From assembly GCA_023634235.1 (NCBI GenBank), contig JAMKCF010000001.1, positions 13,588,258-13,652,257 of the forward strand: 64,000 bases of DNA, given 5' to 3'. A program made the translations under genes and the position numbers. The notes under the pieces were generated by a model. It was not told where the DNA came from and did no database searches. It worked only from the letters and a program-made list of their open reading frames with translations. This document shows positions 21,101-32,254 of this stretch, piece after piece (within the stretch, counting starts at the first letter, position 1; each line of letters begins with the position of its first letter). The DNA is from Pisaster brevispinus. Its lineage: Eukaryota > Echinodermata > Asteroidea > Forcipulatida > Asteriidae.

Positions 21101-23792
21101 CAAGGGCAGAACAGAGATGTACACATTCATGATGAGTTTTGTGTTTTGGGACCTGTAGAACAGCTTTTCATAGATTCGTTCCTTTCTTCTTTTACCGTCA
21201 TCTGTCATTCTTTTACACTGCAGAATGGCATGAATCTCACCAATGCGCTTTTTTGCTGCAGCATTAACAGAACGCTGCTTGTAGATGATTGAGATGAAAT
21301 CCAGGTACAACTTCTTGTCTTCACTCTTCAGAAACCCATAATACATCACCACCAAGGGCTCCAGCATGCGTTTGCCATCAACAGCGATGTTGTATATTGA
21401 CAACCAGCGATGAGCAGCATACTCTTGAGGCATGGTGTATTTAACACCAAGTATTATACACAGTTCTTCTAGATGCTTCCTCAGGTCAGCTGAATACTGC
21501 AGATCATTATGAATGTCGCGGAAGATATGCTTCACTTCATTGTTGAAGTGCGAACAGAACTTCTTTGCAGCATTATGAGCGTGATGACAGGAATCCCCAT
21601 CCACGTCAAGCAGATGTGGGGCTTTCGCTCTGAGACGAACCTCAACACCAGTCTTGCTGCCCCTCATCACTGCACAAGAATCCATCAAGACGGAGACTAG
21701 ATTCTTCCAGGGGATGCTTTTTCTTGTGAAGAGATCATCAATTGCTTGACAGATGGATTCGCTGTTGACTTTGACCAGTGAAACCGACGCAAGGTGTTTA
21801 ATCACGATTTCTTGCTGCGATGATGAGTAGTAGCTCACAAGGATACTGAGAACCCGATGGAAGGTCTTGCTGGTCGCTTCATCAATGTTTAAAGAGAAGT
21901 ATGCAGACTGGAGATCCGAAATGATTTCTTCTTCCATAGTTTTGGCGACTCCAAACTCCATTTGATATGCAGCGGTTGTTCTGCTCATTTTCAGATTTTC
22001 TAGCACCTTCTTATCTCGGCCTATTTCTTTTGCAAACTGGCACAGCTTGGGGGCCATTGTGAAGGGCAAGTTATTTTCTGCCATGAACGCAACAACAGTA
22101 GCAGATGTGGCTGCAACCCGATCAGTCAGTGGAGTGTATGACTGTGGCATCTTCTCAACAGATACTATGGCCGGAGAAACAGCATTCTTGAAAAACGGGT
22201 GCAGGCCGTATGGCATTTTTGATGCAGCATTGTCTACTTCTGCAAAGAAGTCAAAAAAATAAAAAAATAAAACAATGTGTTATAACTTATAAGGAACGTG
22301 TGGAGTGAGGGGTATTAAAAAAAATTTATACAGTTTTAAAGATAATAAATCGACCATGATCATACCACCCCTATTTTTTTTCGCTACCCAGAGAACAAGA
22401 CTAGACTACATGAGAGACCAAGAAAAAATTAAACTTAGCATAGGGACCTATAAAAACAGCAAGTTTTCTTCTTGTAAAAAAAATAAATAATAATTATTAT
22501 GAAACAAAAAACTTGACAATTTTAGTCACAACAAAATCTCAATCTCAAATTTTGCAAACGATTTTTGTTTTATGTTAAGTCTGGCCAAACTTCAAAAACA
22601 TTTCACGTCTTACCTTGGAGACGGTAGTTCTTTTTTCGTAGCTTAATTAGCTCCCGATGTTTGGCCACTTTGCAGTGCTCGGTCAGCGTTACTATTCCGC
22701 GTCTGCCGTAGTTCATCTCCTTTCTGCACACCATGCAATATGCCTTGCCTGGACGATCCAGTTTTCGGACGGTTTCAGCAAGAGAAACTCCATCCACTTC
22801 TTTTTCCATCAAGTTCCACTTCCAAGCATTTTTGATGCCTTTATCAATGGTTTTGATACACTCTTGACCCTTTTCTCGATCGATGATGTCTTTTCTTTTT
22901 GAAGTCATTTTGCGATTGATTATTTTTACGTATGTACGTCGAGTGTGAAAACGTTTTTCCAACGTATTTTGTCAACCGCGTGCACAAGTGTAGTACCCGT
23001 ATCCCGACATATTCATTAACGTGAGAAAAAAATACGGAACCAGACTATCGGCTTGAAGTCAACAGAGCGCTATAGCGACATGATGCTCACTGTATACGGA
23101 GTCTGTGTCCTGCACTTAGTTTTCCTGTTACGTACGTATACAAAACACGGAGCCAGACGATATTCCTCCTTTATATTAAAATCTCTATTTGTCAGCGCAG
23201 CGCGGAGTTGTAGCGCGATATTGGTCGAAGATTCCGCGGCGCCGCAAACTGAAATAAGCCGAATACGTGGATATATTTTTTTTCACGCCCGGATTTTTGA
23301 AAAACGCGGAAATCCGCGGATCCGCGAATTGAACAACGCGTAAATCCGCGGATCCGCGGAAAAGTTGCATGCCTGGATCAAAAGTGTAACATTATTACCA
23401 AGTAAGCATGTAGATTCAAATCAGTTTCCATTAGTTGTATTCACCAAGGGAAGGCATTTGTCTGTTGATTTCCATCCCTCACGTGAGAGACGGAATTGGA
23501 TCACGCTTTGTACTCAGGTATCTCATTTGTAGTTGTTGTGTTTGTGCAGAAACTTGATAATCCAGTTGGTGTGAGGGCCACAACTATTGGGTATGAATCC
23601 AGTGGTGAGGACAACATAATACTGACTTCTGATGAGAATGGATTTCCAACCTATCAAGTCAAGAGAAGTCTTCTGAGGGGTAGTTTTGATATGGATGATG
23701 ATGAGAATCTTGACCATGTGCTTGCATCCAAGATACCATATGAGTGTGAAATTGTAAACAAGGGTGAGAGATGTTTTGCTTTGATCATTTAA
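18165..23792 (+). CDS. OB-fold (RPA-like) nucleic-acid-binding protein gene with a hAT element in its last intron
   Basis: Four coding segments: 18165 to about 18493 (ATG at 18165, MFSLEEVLKQ; donor GTGAGT), 19154-19360 (after TTGTACAG; donor GTAAAC), 23550-23792 (after TTTGTGCAG; stop TAA). Introns are phase 0. The first part (about residues 1-80) has the alternating strands of an OB fold (VKVICHGVG, RFALADNKTVVECTLYD). The second exon has the RPA70-like pattern, CRVALWRDAARE then GNHVELTNCEWDREIYLSS. The last exon is acidic in the middle (DMDDDENLDH). A one-base loss near 18393 puts a TGA at 18399-18401, after which the next frame continues with ELIFSPPAEFVGIG up to the donor; this is either a break in the gene or a base error. 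OB-fold assignment rests on pattern only. A role in single-strand DNA or RNA binding is an inference; no orthologue is named. Confidence 0.55.
19869..23375 (-). mobile_element. complete hAT element, about 3.5 kb
   Basis: The left end CAGGCATGCAACTCTTC (19869) and the right end GAAAAGTTGCATGCCTG (ending 23375) form terminal inverted repeats of about 17 bp with one mismatch and begin CAG, as hAT ends do. Between them lies a two-exon transposase gene on the minus strand. Subterminal sequence is GC-rich and repetitive: a 19-bp GGGTCCGGGGCCCGCTTAA unit twice at 19957-19994, and CCGCGGATCCGCG words near 23305-23360. The flanking 8 bp on the two sides (ATAATAAT and GATCAAAA) do not match, so no target duplication is visible. 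The element sits in the last intron of the OB-fold gene, in opposite orientation. Confidence 0.75.
20197..22908 (-). CDS. hAT transposase with BED-like zinc finger
   Basis: Exon 1 runs from ATG at 22906-22908 to 22614 (donor GTAAGA, phase 1) and holds a zinc finger, CMVC then TEHCKVAKH. Exon 2 runs from 22239 (after TTTGCAG) to the stop at 20197. It contains the RNase-H-like transposase core: NIDEATSK near 21890 (first acidic residue), MDSCAVMRG near 21680, HHAHNAAKKFC near 21575, and the C-terminal hATC dimerisation block SGPHVESSFSMMSSIMQAK near 20560. The tail is basic (KKRALEVAAKVAKKTRL), like a nuclear signal. One frameshift near 21075-21080 separates core and C-terminal part; otherwise the frames are open over some 770 codons, so decay is recent or the break is a base error. 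Cut-and-paste transposition in the nucleus is the family role. Confidence 0.8.
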
Positions 23793-24494
23793 ATCAAACT
23801 TGCAAAGGAACATATGTGATTTCAGTCAACATTTCATGCATATCAATGATATTTTTTGGGTGGTATTTCTTTATAAGTGTTTTGTGGACACTTAAAACAA
23901 GCTTTCTGCAGTTTGTGTATTAAGAGAGGTTTAATGGAGATAAAAAAAGTTGCAGTGGAGGATCTTATTTATGGTATGCTATTACAAGATTGTGCAAGAT
24001 TTCTTTGAGAGACCAAGAAATACTTTTTGTTCAGAATTCTTATCAGGGTTATAAGAATTGTTAGTTGTCAAAAATTTGAAGTATTAAAGATAAGTGGTAA
24101 AATTAGGAAAAATGAAGTGACATTTGACAGTTATTGTTGAGACATTTTACTACATTGTTTTCTGTTATTTGTGAGTTTACACATAGTTGCAGTTATATTT
24201 TTGGTTGACAAAATATTTATTTAAATGAACGTGTAAAAAATTGGTTGGTAGCTTGTAAAGCAATACAAATATTGTTATGGTATAGATTAATATAATAAGG
24301 GATTTGTTAAGAAGTTGTGAGAAATTTTGCTAAATCAAAATCTAAAAATTGTGAAATGTCCTCTTTTAGACTGCACTTTCTTTATGTATGATTTGTTTAT
24401 ATGCAGTGTACAACGGTAATTTTGAATGACTAGCTTTTCATGTTTATCCTGTGTTGAAATACTATAAAGTTTCAGATTAATGTTTTTAGAACTT

Positions 24495-25290
24495 TTTGAT
24501 AGATGTTAAATTAGTGTTAGTTTTGATAGATTATTCTGTTGGTAAAGATAATGACATGAAAAGTTAAGAATTGAAATTATGTGTTTTTCAAGATAAACAG
24601 GCCTAATAATATAATAAAAATTATTATCAGATGATATCAGGAAAATGTGACCATCTATAAAAAAGCAAATTAGTTTTTCAAGACAAATTGGATTGTACCA
24701 TTTAAACTTTTTGTAAAATTGAAAAAGTGCAGACTGCATGAGGGGATGTTTTGAAATCATTGTAATAATAAGAAGTCATACTTGTTAAATAAAGATGTTA
24801 AATAAGTGTTAATTTTGTTAGATTATTCTGTTGGTAATGATTATGACATGAAAACTTAATAATTTTAATTAAGAGATTTTCAAGAGAAATAGACCTAATA
24901 ATATAATATGATTGTTAGCAGATGACATCAGGAAAATGTTACAATCTATAAAAAAAGAAATTAGTTTTTCAAAACAAATTGGATTGTATCATTTGAACTG
25001 TTTTTGGAAAAAGTGAAAAAGTGCAGACTGCACGAGGGGATGTTTTTAAATCAATGTAATAATAAGAGGTCATAATTGTTTAATAAAGATGTTAAATAAG
25101 TGTTAGTTTTGTTAGATTATTCTGTTGGTAATGATTATGACATTAAAAGTTTAGAATTAAATGATTTTCAAGATAGTAGACCTAATAATATAATACGATT
25201 ATTAGCAGATGCCATCAGGAAAATGTGACAATCTATAAAAAAATTAATTAGTTTTTGAGTTCTATGAATAAATTTGGGTACTCTGGAGTT
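24495..25290. repeat. about 293-bp tandem repeat, 2.7 units
   Basis: GATTATTCTGTTGGTAA recurs at 24529, 24821 and 25115 (spacing about 292 and 294). Shared landmarks per unit are GACATGAAAA, CCTAATAATATAATA, AGATGAcATCAGGAAAATGT, AAATTGGATTGTA, GTGCAGACTGCA and TTAAATAAAGATGTTAAATAAG. The third unit stops after AATTAGTTTTTGAG. Each full unit carries AATAAAG just before its end, so if transcribed with the OB-fold gene it would offer repeated poly(A) signals. Divergence between units is about 10 percent by eye. Confidence 0.85.
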
Positions 25291-25635
25291 TATAGAATGT
25301 GTAAGTGCAGTATGGAATGAGTTATTCAAGTCTCATTGTTATATTAAAGTTGATTAATGAATGATGACAATTGAAAAAGGGTGTGGGTGTATGAATATTA
25401 ATCCAGTTGGCATTTGGAAAAAAATTATGTGAGTAGTTCAAAATGGGGTATGTATGCATAATATAAATATGGCATTTAGTTTTTGTTTCAAGGGAAATAT
25501 TAAGTACACATTACTGCATCCATTTATTGATGAAATAATTGTGTGAGTACTTTGAGTTTGTAATTTTATGGAATAATGTCATCATTTCCTGGCCATATGT
25601 TAATAGAACTGCTCCTAGCACAAAAAGTGGTTAAC

Positions 25636-25740
25636 AGTGGTGTAACCAGAGGGAGCAGGGAGGGGGGGGGGGGGGCCTGAGCCCCCCCACTCAGAACCCT
25701 GCCCCCCCCCCCCCGGGTCTTCCATTCCACTAGCCACAAT
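25636..25740. repeat. G/C-homopolymer repeat (GTAACCAGAGGG type)
   Basis: GTGGTGTAACCAGAGGGAGC leads into G13, then GAGCCCCCCC and a C14 run. Related copies lie at 28355-28600 (GTGGCGTAACCAGA and CTCTGGTTTTGCCAC) and near 17360-17415 (GCGTAGCCAGGG then a G-run). The arms can pair, so this is probably a small foldback repeat whose G-runs expanded. Confidence 0.6.
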
Positions 25741-26361
25741 CTCTTTGCCAACCCCTCCCATCAGCTACACAATGCAACAGCTTACTGGCGAGTGTGATTT
25801 CACAAAATTATCAAAAATAATAATTCAAGGTGGAATCAAGTTATACTTAGCATTCATCTTTGAATGAATTTTGACAGATGGAGCAGTTGAAATACAAACA
25901 AAACTTTCACATATATCATGGACTATGCACAAAGTTCATGAAACATGGAAAAATGTTGATGTACTTGGGAATTAATGTCGGGATCCTGACAATTATTAAT
26001 TTTTAGTTTATGATTAATTACCGGATTTTTTGGGGCAAAATCTTATAAGAAAGCTTGTAACTTTCTTAAGTCTCTAGAAATAGCTAAATGAAGTTTAAAT
26101 CTAAGTTTTGAGTCAAATTGGCAAAAAAATTGACCTAGCATCTTTAGAGGAAGAGTTTCAAACAGTTGCTTCAACTTGGTGAGTGGAAAGACATTATTTT
26201 CTCTATAAGTTCTTTCTCGACTATATCTTGCCAAAATATGTCAAAGGATGGTGTGTACAAGAAAAGATGACCAGTGTTACTGCCTTCTTTTGCATGCCTC
26301 GACTGCACTTAGGAAATGTGTACTCCCTGTAAAATGAACTATGATACTGTAATACACAGTC

Positions 26362-26550
26362 CTGGGCCCAATTTCTGCTTGAGCAGAAAATATTGCTTAA
26401 CAATTTCCTGCTAAGCATAAATGAGCAGGATACCAGTCACACATTGCACATGTGAGATAGTTGTTTGGCTGATAACCTTATTCTGGTAAGTATAGATTTG
26501 TTGTGCTTAGGTACTTTTCATGCTTAAACAGCTCTATGAAATTGGGCCCT
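26362..26550. mobile_element. MITE with GGGCCCAATTTC ends
   Basis: The left end CTGGGCCCAATTTCTGCTTG and the right end CAGCTCTATGAAATTGGGCCC-type sequence are inverted, and inner words (TTGCTTAACAATTT, GCTAAGCAT, GTGCTTAGG) also pair. No coding. This looks like an abundant palindromic repeat of echinoderm genomes (recollection, not checked). Confidence 0.6.
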
Positions 26551-29500
26551 AGTTATTGATTTGTGTCAGCCAAGTTTTTTTTTTTTTAGTGGGTGGCTTT
26601 CATCAGTAGACCTCTGTTAATTAATTCACAGCATGTCAATCTTTCTGGAAGTGATGTTCCTCTAGTCTCATTTTGGAGTACTTCTTCCAGCAACAGACAA
26701 TGCACACTGGAGGAAGAACACGTGTGCAAATCTTGCTGACTGTGTATCAATGCCATCATGTGACTGTGTAAACCTCTTCCTTGGTTCTTTGCATGTGGTT
26801 CATCACTCAAACATGTGTGAAAGGGTTCTGTCTCTCCTGAAACAACAGGCAAAGTTGTATCATAAATATATTCATGTGTTTACTATCAGAGCTCTACAAT
26901 TTTAAAAACACATTTTTAGTTATTTAAAAACATTGACATGGGTAATAATTTTTGTTTATCTCTTTTTTAAACCTCTGAATGTCGCAAAAATTTACAAATT
27001 TGACATCAAAATGCATTTTACATTTTTGTCAATAAAAAATTCTCACATGTAATAATACTACTAACAATAATAAAGATTTGTAACACACACATATCCACCC
27101 TGCTGGACACTCATTTGTAGGCCTACTGTCAAAAACAATGTTGATAAACAAACTGCCGCTGATTCGAAATTACAAAAACGTTTTATTTAAAAGAAAAAAA
27201 TCAAATTATCAATTTTATACATTTTTTTTAAAGAAAATGTGACCTGTCAATGATTTGTTCGTTCCTAAGATTTTAGAGTAGTTTTGAATTTTTGTTGAAC
27301 ATTTTCAGTTTTTCACAAAGTTTTGATATTTTGATTTTGTTTTGCAAATTATTATGGTTGTTCATACTTTTCGACATTTTTGGCAACCAATGACGTTGCT
27401 TTTCAATGGGGATTTTTTATTTATTTTTTTCAAATCGATTCAAAAAAGGGAATCCTTAAAAAAAAAGTAAGTTTTGTGAGGAATGCAATTGTGAACTGCA
27501 GAAAACAAATTGCCAGCCAAAGCCAAAAGTGTGGACAAGGTCAAGGGTTGGATGCAGGGGGGGGGGGGGGGACACACGATTTTGGGTGATCCCAACGGCC
27601 GTTCAAGTTGGAGCCCGTTGATTTAAAAATAGGGGTTGCTCTTCACCCTAACGTCAGAAGAAAAAAAAAATCGAGATACAAAGTTCAGTTAACATAAATG
27701 TTAAGTAAGTTACGCATTTGTAAACAAGTCCAAAGACTCATTGTCCCAGCAAATAGGTAGAAAAGTCAACAAAAATGAAAATAGTGATACGCCGGTGACT
27801 GCTTTTATGGCGAGCAGTGAGCAGACCATGGAGGTGGAAACAATTAGGGACCCCTCCAGCAGTGCGAAAAAGACCCTCTATTTTGAAAAAACTTATCGTC
27901 CTACCTCTGAGTTTTTTCAACTTATGAAAAGAACAAGTAGTTCTCTTTGCTTTTTGTAAAAGTTTCAAAAATCTGTTCGTTCTCACCAACTGATGTTTGT
28001 AGTTATAAATTTAAACGTTCGAATAGAATGAAGTTGCCCAAAGTACTGTTTGCTGCGCTATTTATTAATCGGTCAGAAGTGTGTATCGGTTGCTTACATG
28101 CTCATGAATAAGTCAAATATCAACGTTGATGGCGCACTTTTCGTTGTCGAGTGTATTGCATGTACATGTACTGTCTCTTATGTGCAGCGTGTGTGTGTAT
28201 AATAAAGCTCACAGTCATGACAGTGCAGTGTTCACTAATTAAAAACAACTGCAAAATGCCCGGGTTTGGAATTACACAGAGGCCATGGTTTCTGTACTTG
28301 GTCCTAGCTCAGCTGTTTAGCTTTTAAAAAATTGTCAATAGACTTTGTTGAGCAGGGAGTGGCGTAACCAGACATTTTCTTTTTTTCTTTTTTTTTTGGT
28401 GGGGGGGGGGGGCAAGTGGGGGCAAAGTCATAATTTTTTGGGTTTTTTTTTTTTTTGGGGGGGGGGGGGGCTGTTTAAACTATCAAACCATTCATTTGTG
28501 CATTTGTTCGATCTCCTTTAGGGGGGGGGGCAAGGGTTCTGAGGGGGGGCCTCAGGCCCCCCTGCCTCCCCCTCTGGTTTTGCCACTGACTTTGAGATTT
28601 CCAAATGAATTGAAAATGAAAGTGGCCCTTTTTTATTTTGTTAAGAAAATGGCCTTGCCCTCTAATCTAATTTGTTAAAGAATACGTACAGTCCCTGCTT
28701 TACTTTGTAGAATGCCGTTATTGAGTAATTGAAAAATGAATAATTTGGGAGAAAACGTTTCTTGTATTGACAGATTGACATTATTTGGCTTAAGTAACAT
28801 TAGGTAATAGGGTGTATTAAACTTTCATGTGTTTTTTTATTATATGTCCTCCTTTTTTACCTTTTAAGTTTAAAGAGCTATCAAAGATGTGTAGGTCTAA
28901 TCATGAAATTTTGAATATATTTTTTCATACATGTGTAAATGTGATATTTCTTTTATGAAAGAAGCAACTGTGCCAAATAAAGAGTGATAGATGTCATTTG
29001 TAGTTGAAGAATTTGTCAAATATTTCAGTTGTACTACTTGTTTTAAATTACTGATTAAAGTTGGACCCTACACAATGGGTTTATTGGTGTTGTAATGAAT
29101 GCATTTAAGACAAGATGTGTATTTGAATGAGTTTATAGCAGTTTTTATATACACGTTGTATATTTAGTAACGTATTTTAACCAATGAGAAAGAGAATTTA
29201 GGATGAAGCATAATAAAAACATTGACTAAATCATTGTGTCTCTAGATAAATCAACATTAATAATCTATTACTTGTGTTTGTGTTGATAAAAAAAGTTCAT
29301 GAGAAAATGAATCTTAAATGGTTAGTACTATAGTAGCCATTGTAATGGAAAATTGTCATATTACAATTTTTGATGGCAAAGAACCATACAGTTTTTTATA
29401 TGAAACTGAGAGTGTATTGGAATTTTTTGTTTCATAGTTCTTGGCTATCTAAGTTTGAATTGAAAAATGTTGTCATTGAAACGGCTACTAAACAACCAAA

Positions 29501-29580
29501 TTATTTTGCTTTTGAATTTCTCCTTTTTGTCTAAATTGGCACAAACATGGAACAAAAGAAATCATATCTGTTTATTCTTT
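26551..29580. other. gene-free stretch before the Helitron
   Basis: No convincing gene. It holds long T- and A-runs, a G13 run near 27556, G-rich repeat copies at 28355-28600, and AT-rich spacer. A minus-strand open frame at 26586-26852 and a plus-strand one at 27741-27957 (containing MASSEQTMEVET) have coding-like composition in part, but show no family or clear splice context. The left end of the Helitron element probably lies somewhere here and was not found. Confidence 0.45.
28355..28600. repeat. G-rich foldback repeats (two copies)
   Basis: GTGGCGTAACCAGACATTTT leads into T- and G-runs (28401-28470), and a further G9-10 run near 28520 is followed by GGGGGGGCCTCAGGCCCCCC and CTCTGGTTTTGCCAC, the reverse of the leading word. 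Together with 25636 and 17360 this defines a family. Confidence 0.6.
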
Positions 29581-29589
29581 GTATTTCAG

Positions 29590-30684
29590 GCTCCTGAAAT
29601 CTACGATGATGATTGGAGGAGTGTTGACGTATGCTGGACATTTCCCTGAGCATGGGGCAACCTGTGTTCAGGGTACATTACTAGGAGATTTACCTGAGCA
29701 TGGGGCAACCTGTGTTCAGGATACATTACCAGGAGATTTTCCTGAGCATGGGGCAACCCGTGTTCAAAATACGTTACCAAGACATTTCTCTGTACATAAA
29801 GAAGATGTTCAGAGTACTGAATCTGGAGATGTCTCTGTTTATGAATAGGAACACGTTCAGACTACTGACTTGAGAGAAAAAACTCTAGAGATTACCAAAC
29901 CTGGAGATAAATTAATGATAACCAATGATCAAGATAATGTAAAGATAACCAAACCTGGAGATAATGTAGAGACTATCAATCATGGAGATAATGTAGAGAC
30001 TACCAAAGCTGAAGTTACAAATGAACATGTTCAGACAATGCAATGTGGAAAAGTATATGTGCAGAGATATGGAGAGAGGTATGTTCAAGATAATGAATCA
30101 AATAGCAATGGAGATGGCAGTGAAAGTACCAATTGTAATTCTGATGAAGAACAAAGAGAAATGTGTGATGATCAGTTTGAAATAATGACACTATATTATG
30201 AACAGATTGTGAAGCCAAGGAAGGAGCAATTGATACAGGCAAAGCAAGATTACAAGAAGATGCAGCACCATCAACTTGAAAAGAAAGTGTCCATGCTAAG
30301 AACAAAGAGAGTAACTCGATTGTTGAAAGTAAGTAATCCAAAAGGTTTAAGGCGGCTTAATCAGTATGACTGGACCAAACATTGTCAAAAGGGTACAGTT
30401 TTGAATGTACAGAAGAGGTTTTTCAGCGATGGAAGAGAAAAAAAAAATCTAGAGGGTACAGGAGGAAATTGAGAAGAGAAGTATTCAGACAGTCGCATAA
30501 CATCAGGAAAGGTGGCATGGTTATAGAATGTCGTATGGGTAAGGAAGAAGGAACGATGCATGGAAAAGTACAAAAATATATTTTTGATCATACAAAAGGA
30601 AGCCTGAATACAGTTATAAAGAAAATGAAAGATGTTGAAAAGCCAATTGGAATGAAGAATCATGTAGATATGGGAAGATGCTGA
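29590..30684 (+). pseudogene. Helitron polyprotein, N-terminal repetitive part
   Basis: After a clear acceptor (TTTGTATTTCAG ending 29589) the frame at 29591-29848 contains three 16-residue repeats beginning PEHGAT (48-bp units at about 29646, 29694 and 29742). A TAG at 29846-29848 interrupts it; the same frame goes on with repeats around TKPGDN (to about 30010), an acidic Ser/Asn stretch and a basic helical region, then shifts frame near 30380-30470. Two frameshifts and one stop separate it from the zinc-finger region. I do not recognise a domain here; the 48-bp and TKPGDN repeats look like expanded linkers. Confidence 0.6.
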
Positions 30685-32061
30685 ACAAGAAGTTTGTGAG
30701 AATTGAGAATGCCACTTCCAAATGTAAACATTTCAAATGTCAGACACAAAGTACAATGAGAAATAAGGGACAACAAATTGAGGTTGGTAAATGTCATGTT
30801 TTATATGACATGAATGATCATGAAACACAATGTTGGCTGTGTGATAAGATCATTGGTACATTTGAAGCCAAGTTACAATGTGAATGTAGTTTGTGGTACC
30901 ATGCTGATTGCATTGCATTTACAGAAGTAGTTGAATTATTAACAAAGCGTTCGTAAAGCATTTGTATGGATATGCTGTAAATGTTGAGGAAGTAATTTTT
31001 GTCAATCTTTGCACTGTGATTTTGGTATTCCTTCAGATGAGAACATGTATTACACACTAGACAGCTCCAATGAAGAGATGTTAATAAAGGACACCTGTCA
31101 TCTGAATGATCATGGGGAGACCAAACTAGTCAATGGAGCATCAGCTTGTACAAGTTGTAAACCATGCTTATCAGCTATAACAAAGCATCAGGTAATAGTA
31201 AAACAGTGTGGAGGATATAACCTAAGAAAGAAGAAAATAAAGAGACAAGAAACAAATGAATCAAATGAAACCAAGAAGAAACCAGAAATAAAAAGAAGTT
31301 CAATGACTAAAGAAATGACAAATGATGATGGTGGTAAGGAAGAGTCTTCCCGTACATGTGAATCAAAAAAGAGGCCATTATCACCTTGTAATGAATTAAA
31401 TGAAATGAAAAAGAAGAAAGATGCAAATTCAACAGAAATACAAAGTTTAGTTGTACAGGGACACTTTCATCAAGGTCATCTAAAATTTGGTGTCAAAACT
31501 GGGAAACAGTGTGTTACAAATAGCTTGACTGCTATGATGAACAGTCGTATTAAAGAATTGAGACAGTGGACAAGTAATGACATGGATTTAGTATTGAACA
31601 CTGGTGATGAACTGTATGGTCATTTATCTAAAAGTTCCACAATCAACACTGACTATTTGTTAATTAGTGAATTGCCCAATGAACTGATTTTATTTGAGAA
31701 GAGCTATACAATGATCTGTCATGAATCAGTAAGTGGGATATTTGAAGATGATGGAAATCTGTCAGAATTTAACATGGTTAGATTAGATAATGCTCTTTAG
31801 CAAACATTGCAGAGATATGAAGCATGTTTTATTTGTTTTTATGAAAACACATTTGCTGTGATTGCACAAAATGGAGTGCTTTATATGTTTGATTCACATT
31901 CTAGAAACTGCAATGGCTGTCACGTACAAGATGGGAAAAGTCTGATGAAATGTGCAGTGACTTGGCAAGATGTTTACAGGTATTGTACACAATTGGGGCA
32001 CTCAATGAACTTGTCTAAAAATGAACAATTTGAAATTACTGGAGTTACTCTTAGACAATGA
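30678..32061 (+). pseudogene. Helitron polyprotein: PHD-like zinc finger and UL36-like cysteine protease domain
   Basis: At 30815-30950 the frame has CWLCDK, then CECSLWYHADCIAF, the spacing of a PHD/treble-clef zinc finger; the following WICCKC is in the same frame, ended by a stop near 30984. The frame 31009-31800 has a Lys-rich linker and from about 31440 the pattern of the herpesvirus UL36-type deubiquitinase (Herpes_teg_N / peptidase C76): an upstream Gln, GKQCVTNSL with the candidate nucleophile Cys codon at 31510-31512, YLLISELP, and FDSHSRN with Asp and His codons at 31891-31893 and 31897-31899. One in-frame TAG at 31798-31800 lies between. The family cleaves ubiquitin; that this copy did so is inference. 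Assignment is by motif order only. Confidence 0.6.
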
Positions 32062-32254
32062 TGCTTGTACAAGTGTCAATGAAGATTTTGATCACACAGA
32101 TGTGTTTGACGGTAGTAATGTGTCAGGTACTTGTGAAGATAGAAGATAGTTCGAACAAAGAGGGCAGGGAAAACATACCTGGACATGTTAGTTGTGAATG
32201 TTCTAATGATTTGACAGAGAAACAAATGTCAGTGATAATGGAAGTGAAATTGTA

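Larger units (their letters stand above)
23793..26361. other. gene-free stretch, AT-rich, with a tandem repeat and G-rich repeats
   Basis: After the stop of the OB-fold gene no convincing exon is seen. The stretch contains the 293-bp tandem repeat (24495-25290) and a G/C-run repeat near 25636-25740, both listed separately. Short open frames are AT-rich and look like chance. Confidence 0.5.

Noticed and set aside
23053..23370. Frames in the GC-rich segment near 23.2 kb
   Set aside because: They fall in the subterminal region of the hAT element, made of repeated CCGCGGATCC words, upstream of its transposase start.
28496..28678. Plus-strand frame rich in Gly and Pro
   Set aside because: It is a translation of G- and C-homopolymer repeats.
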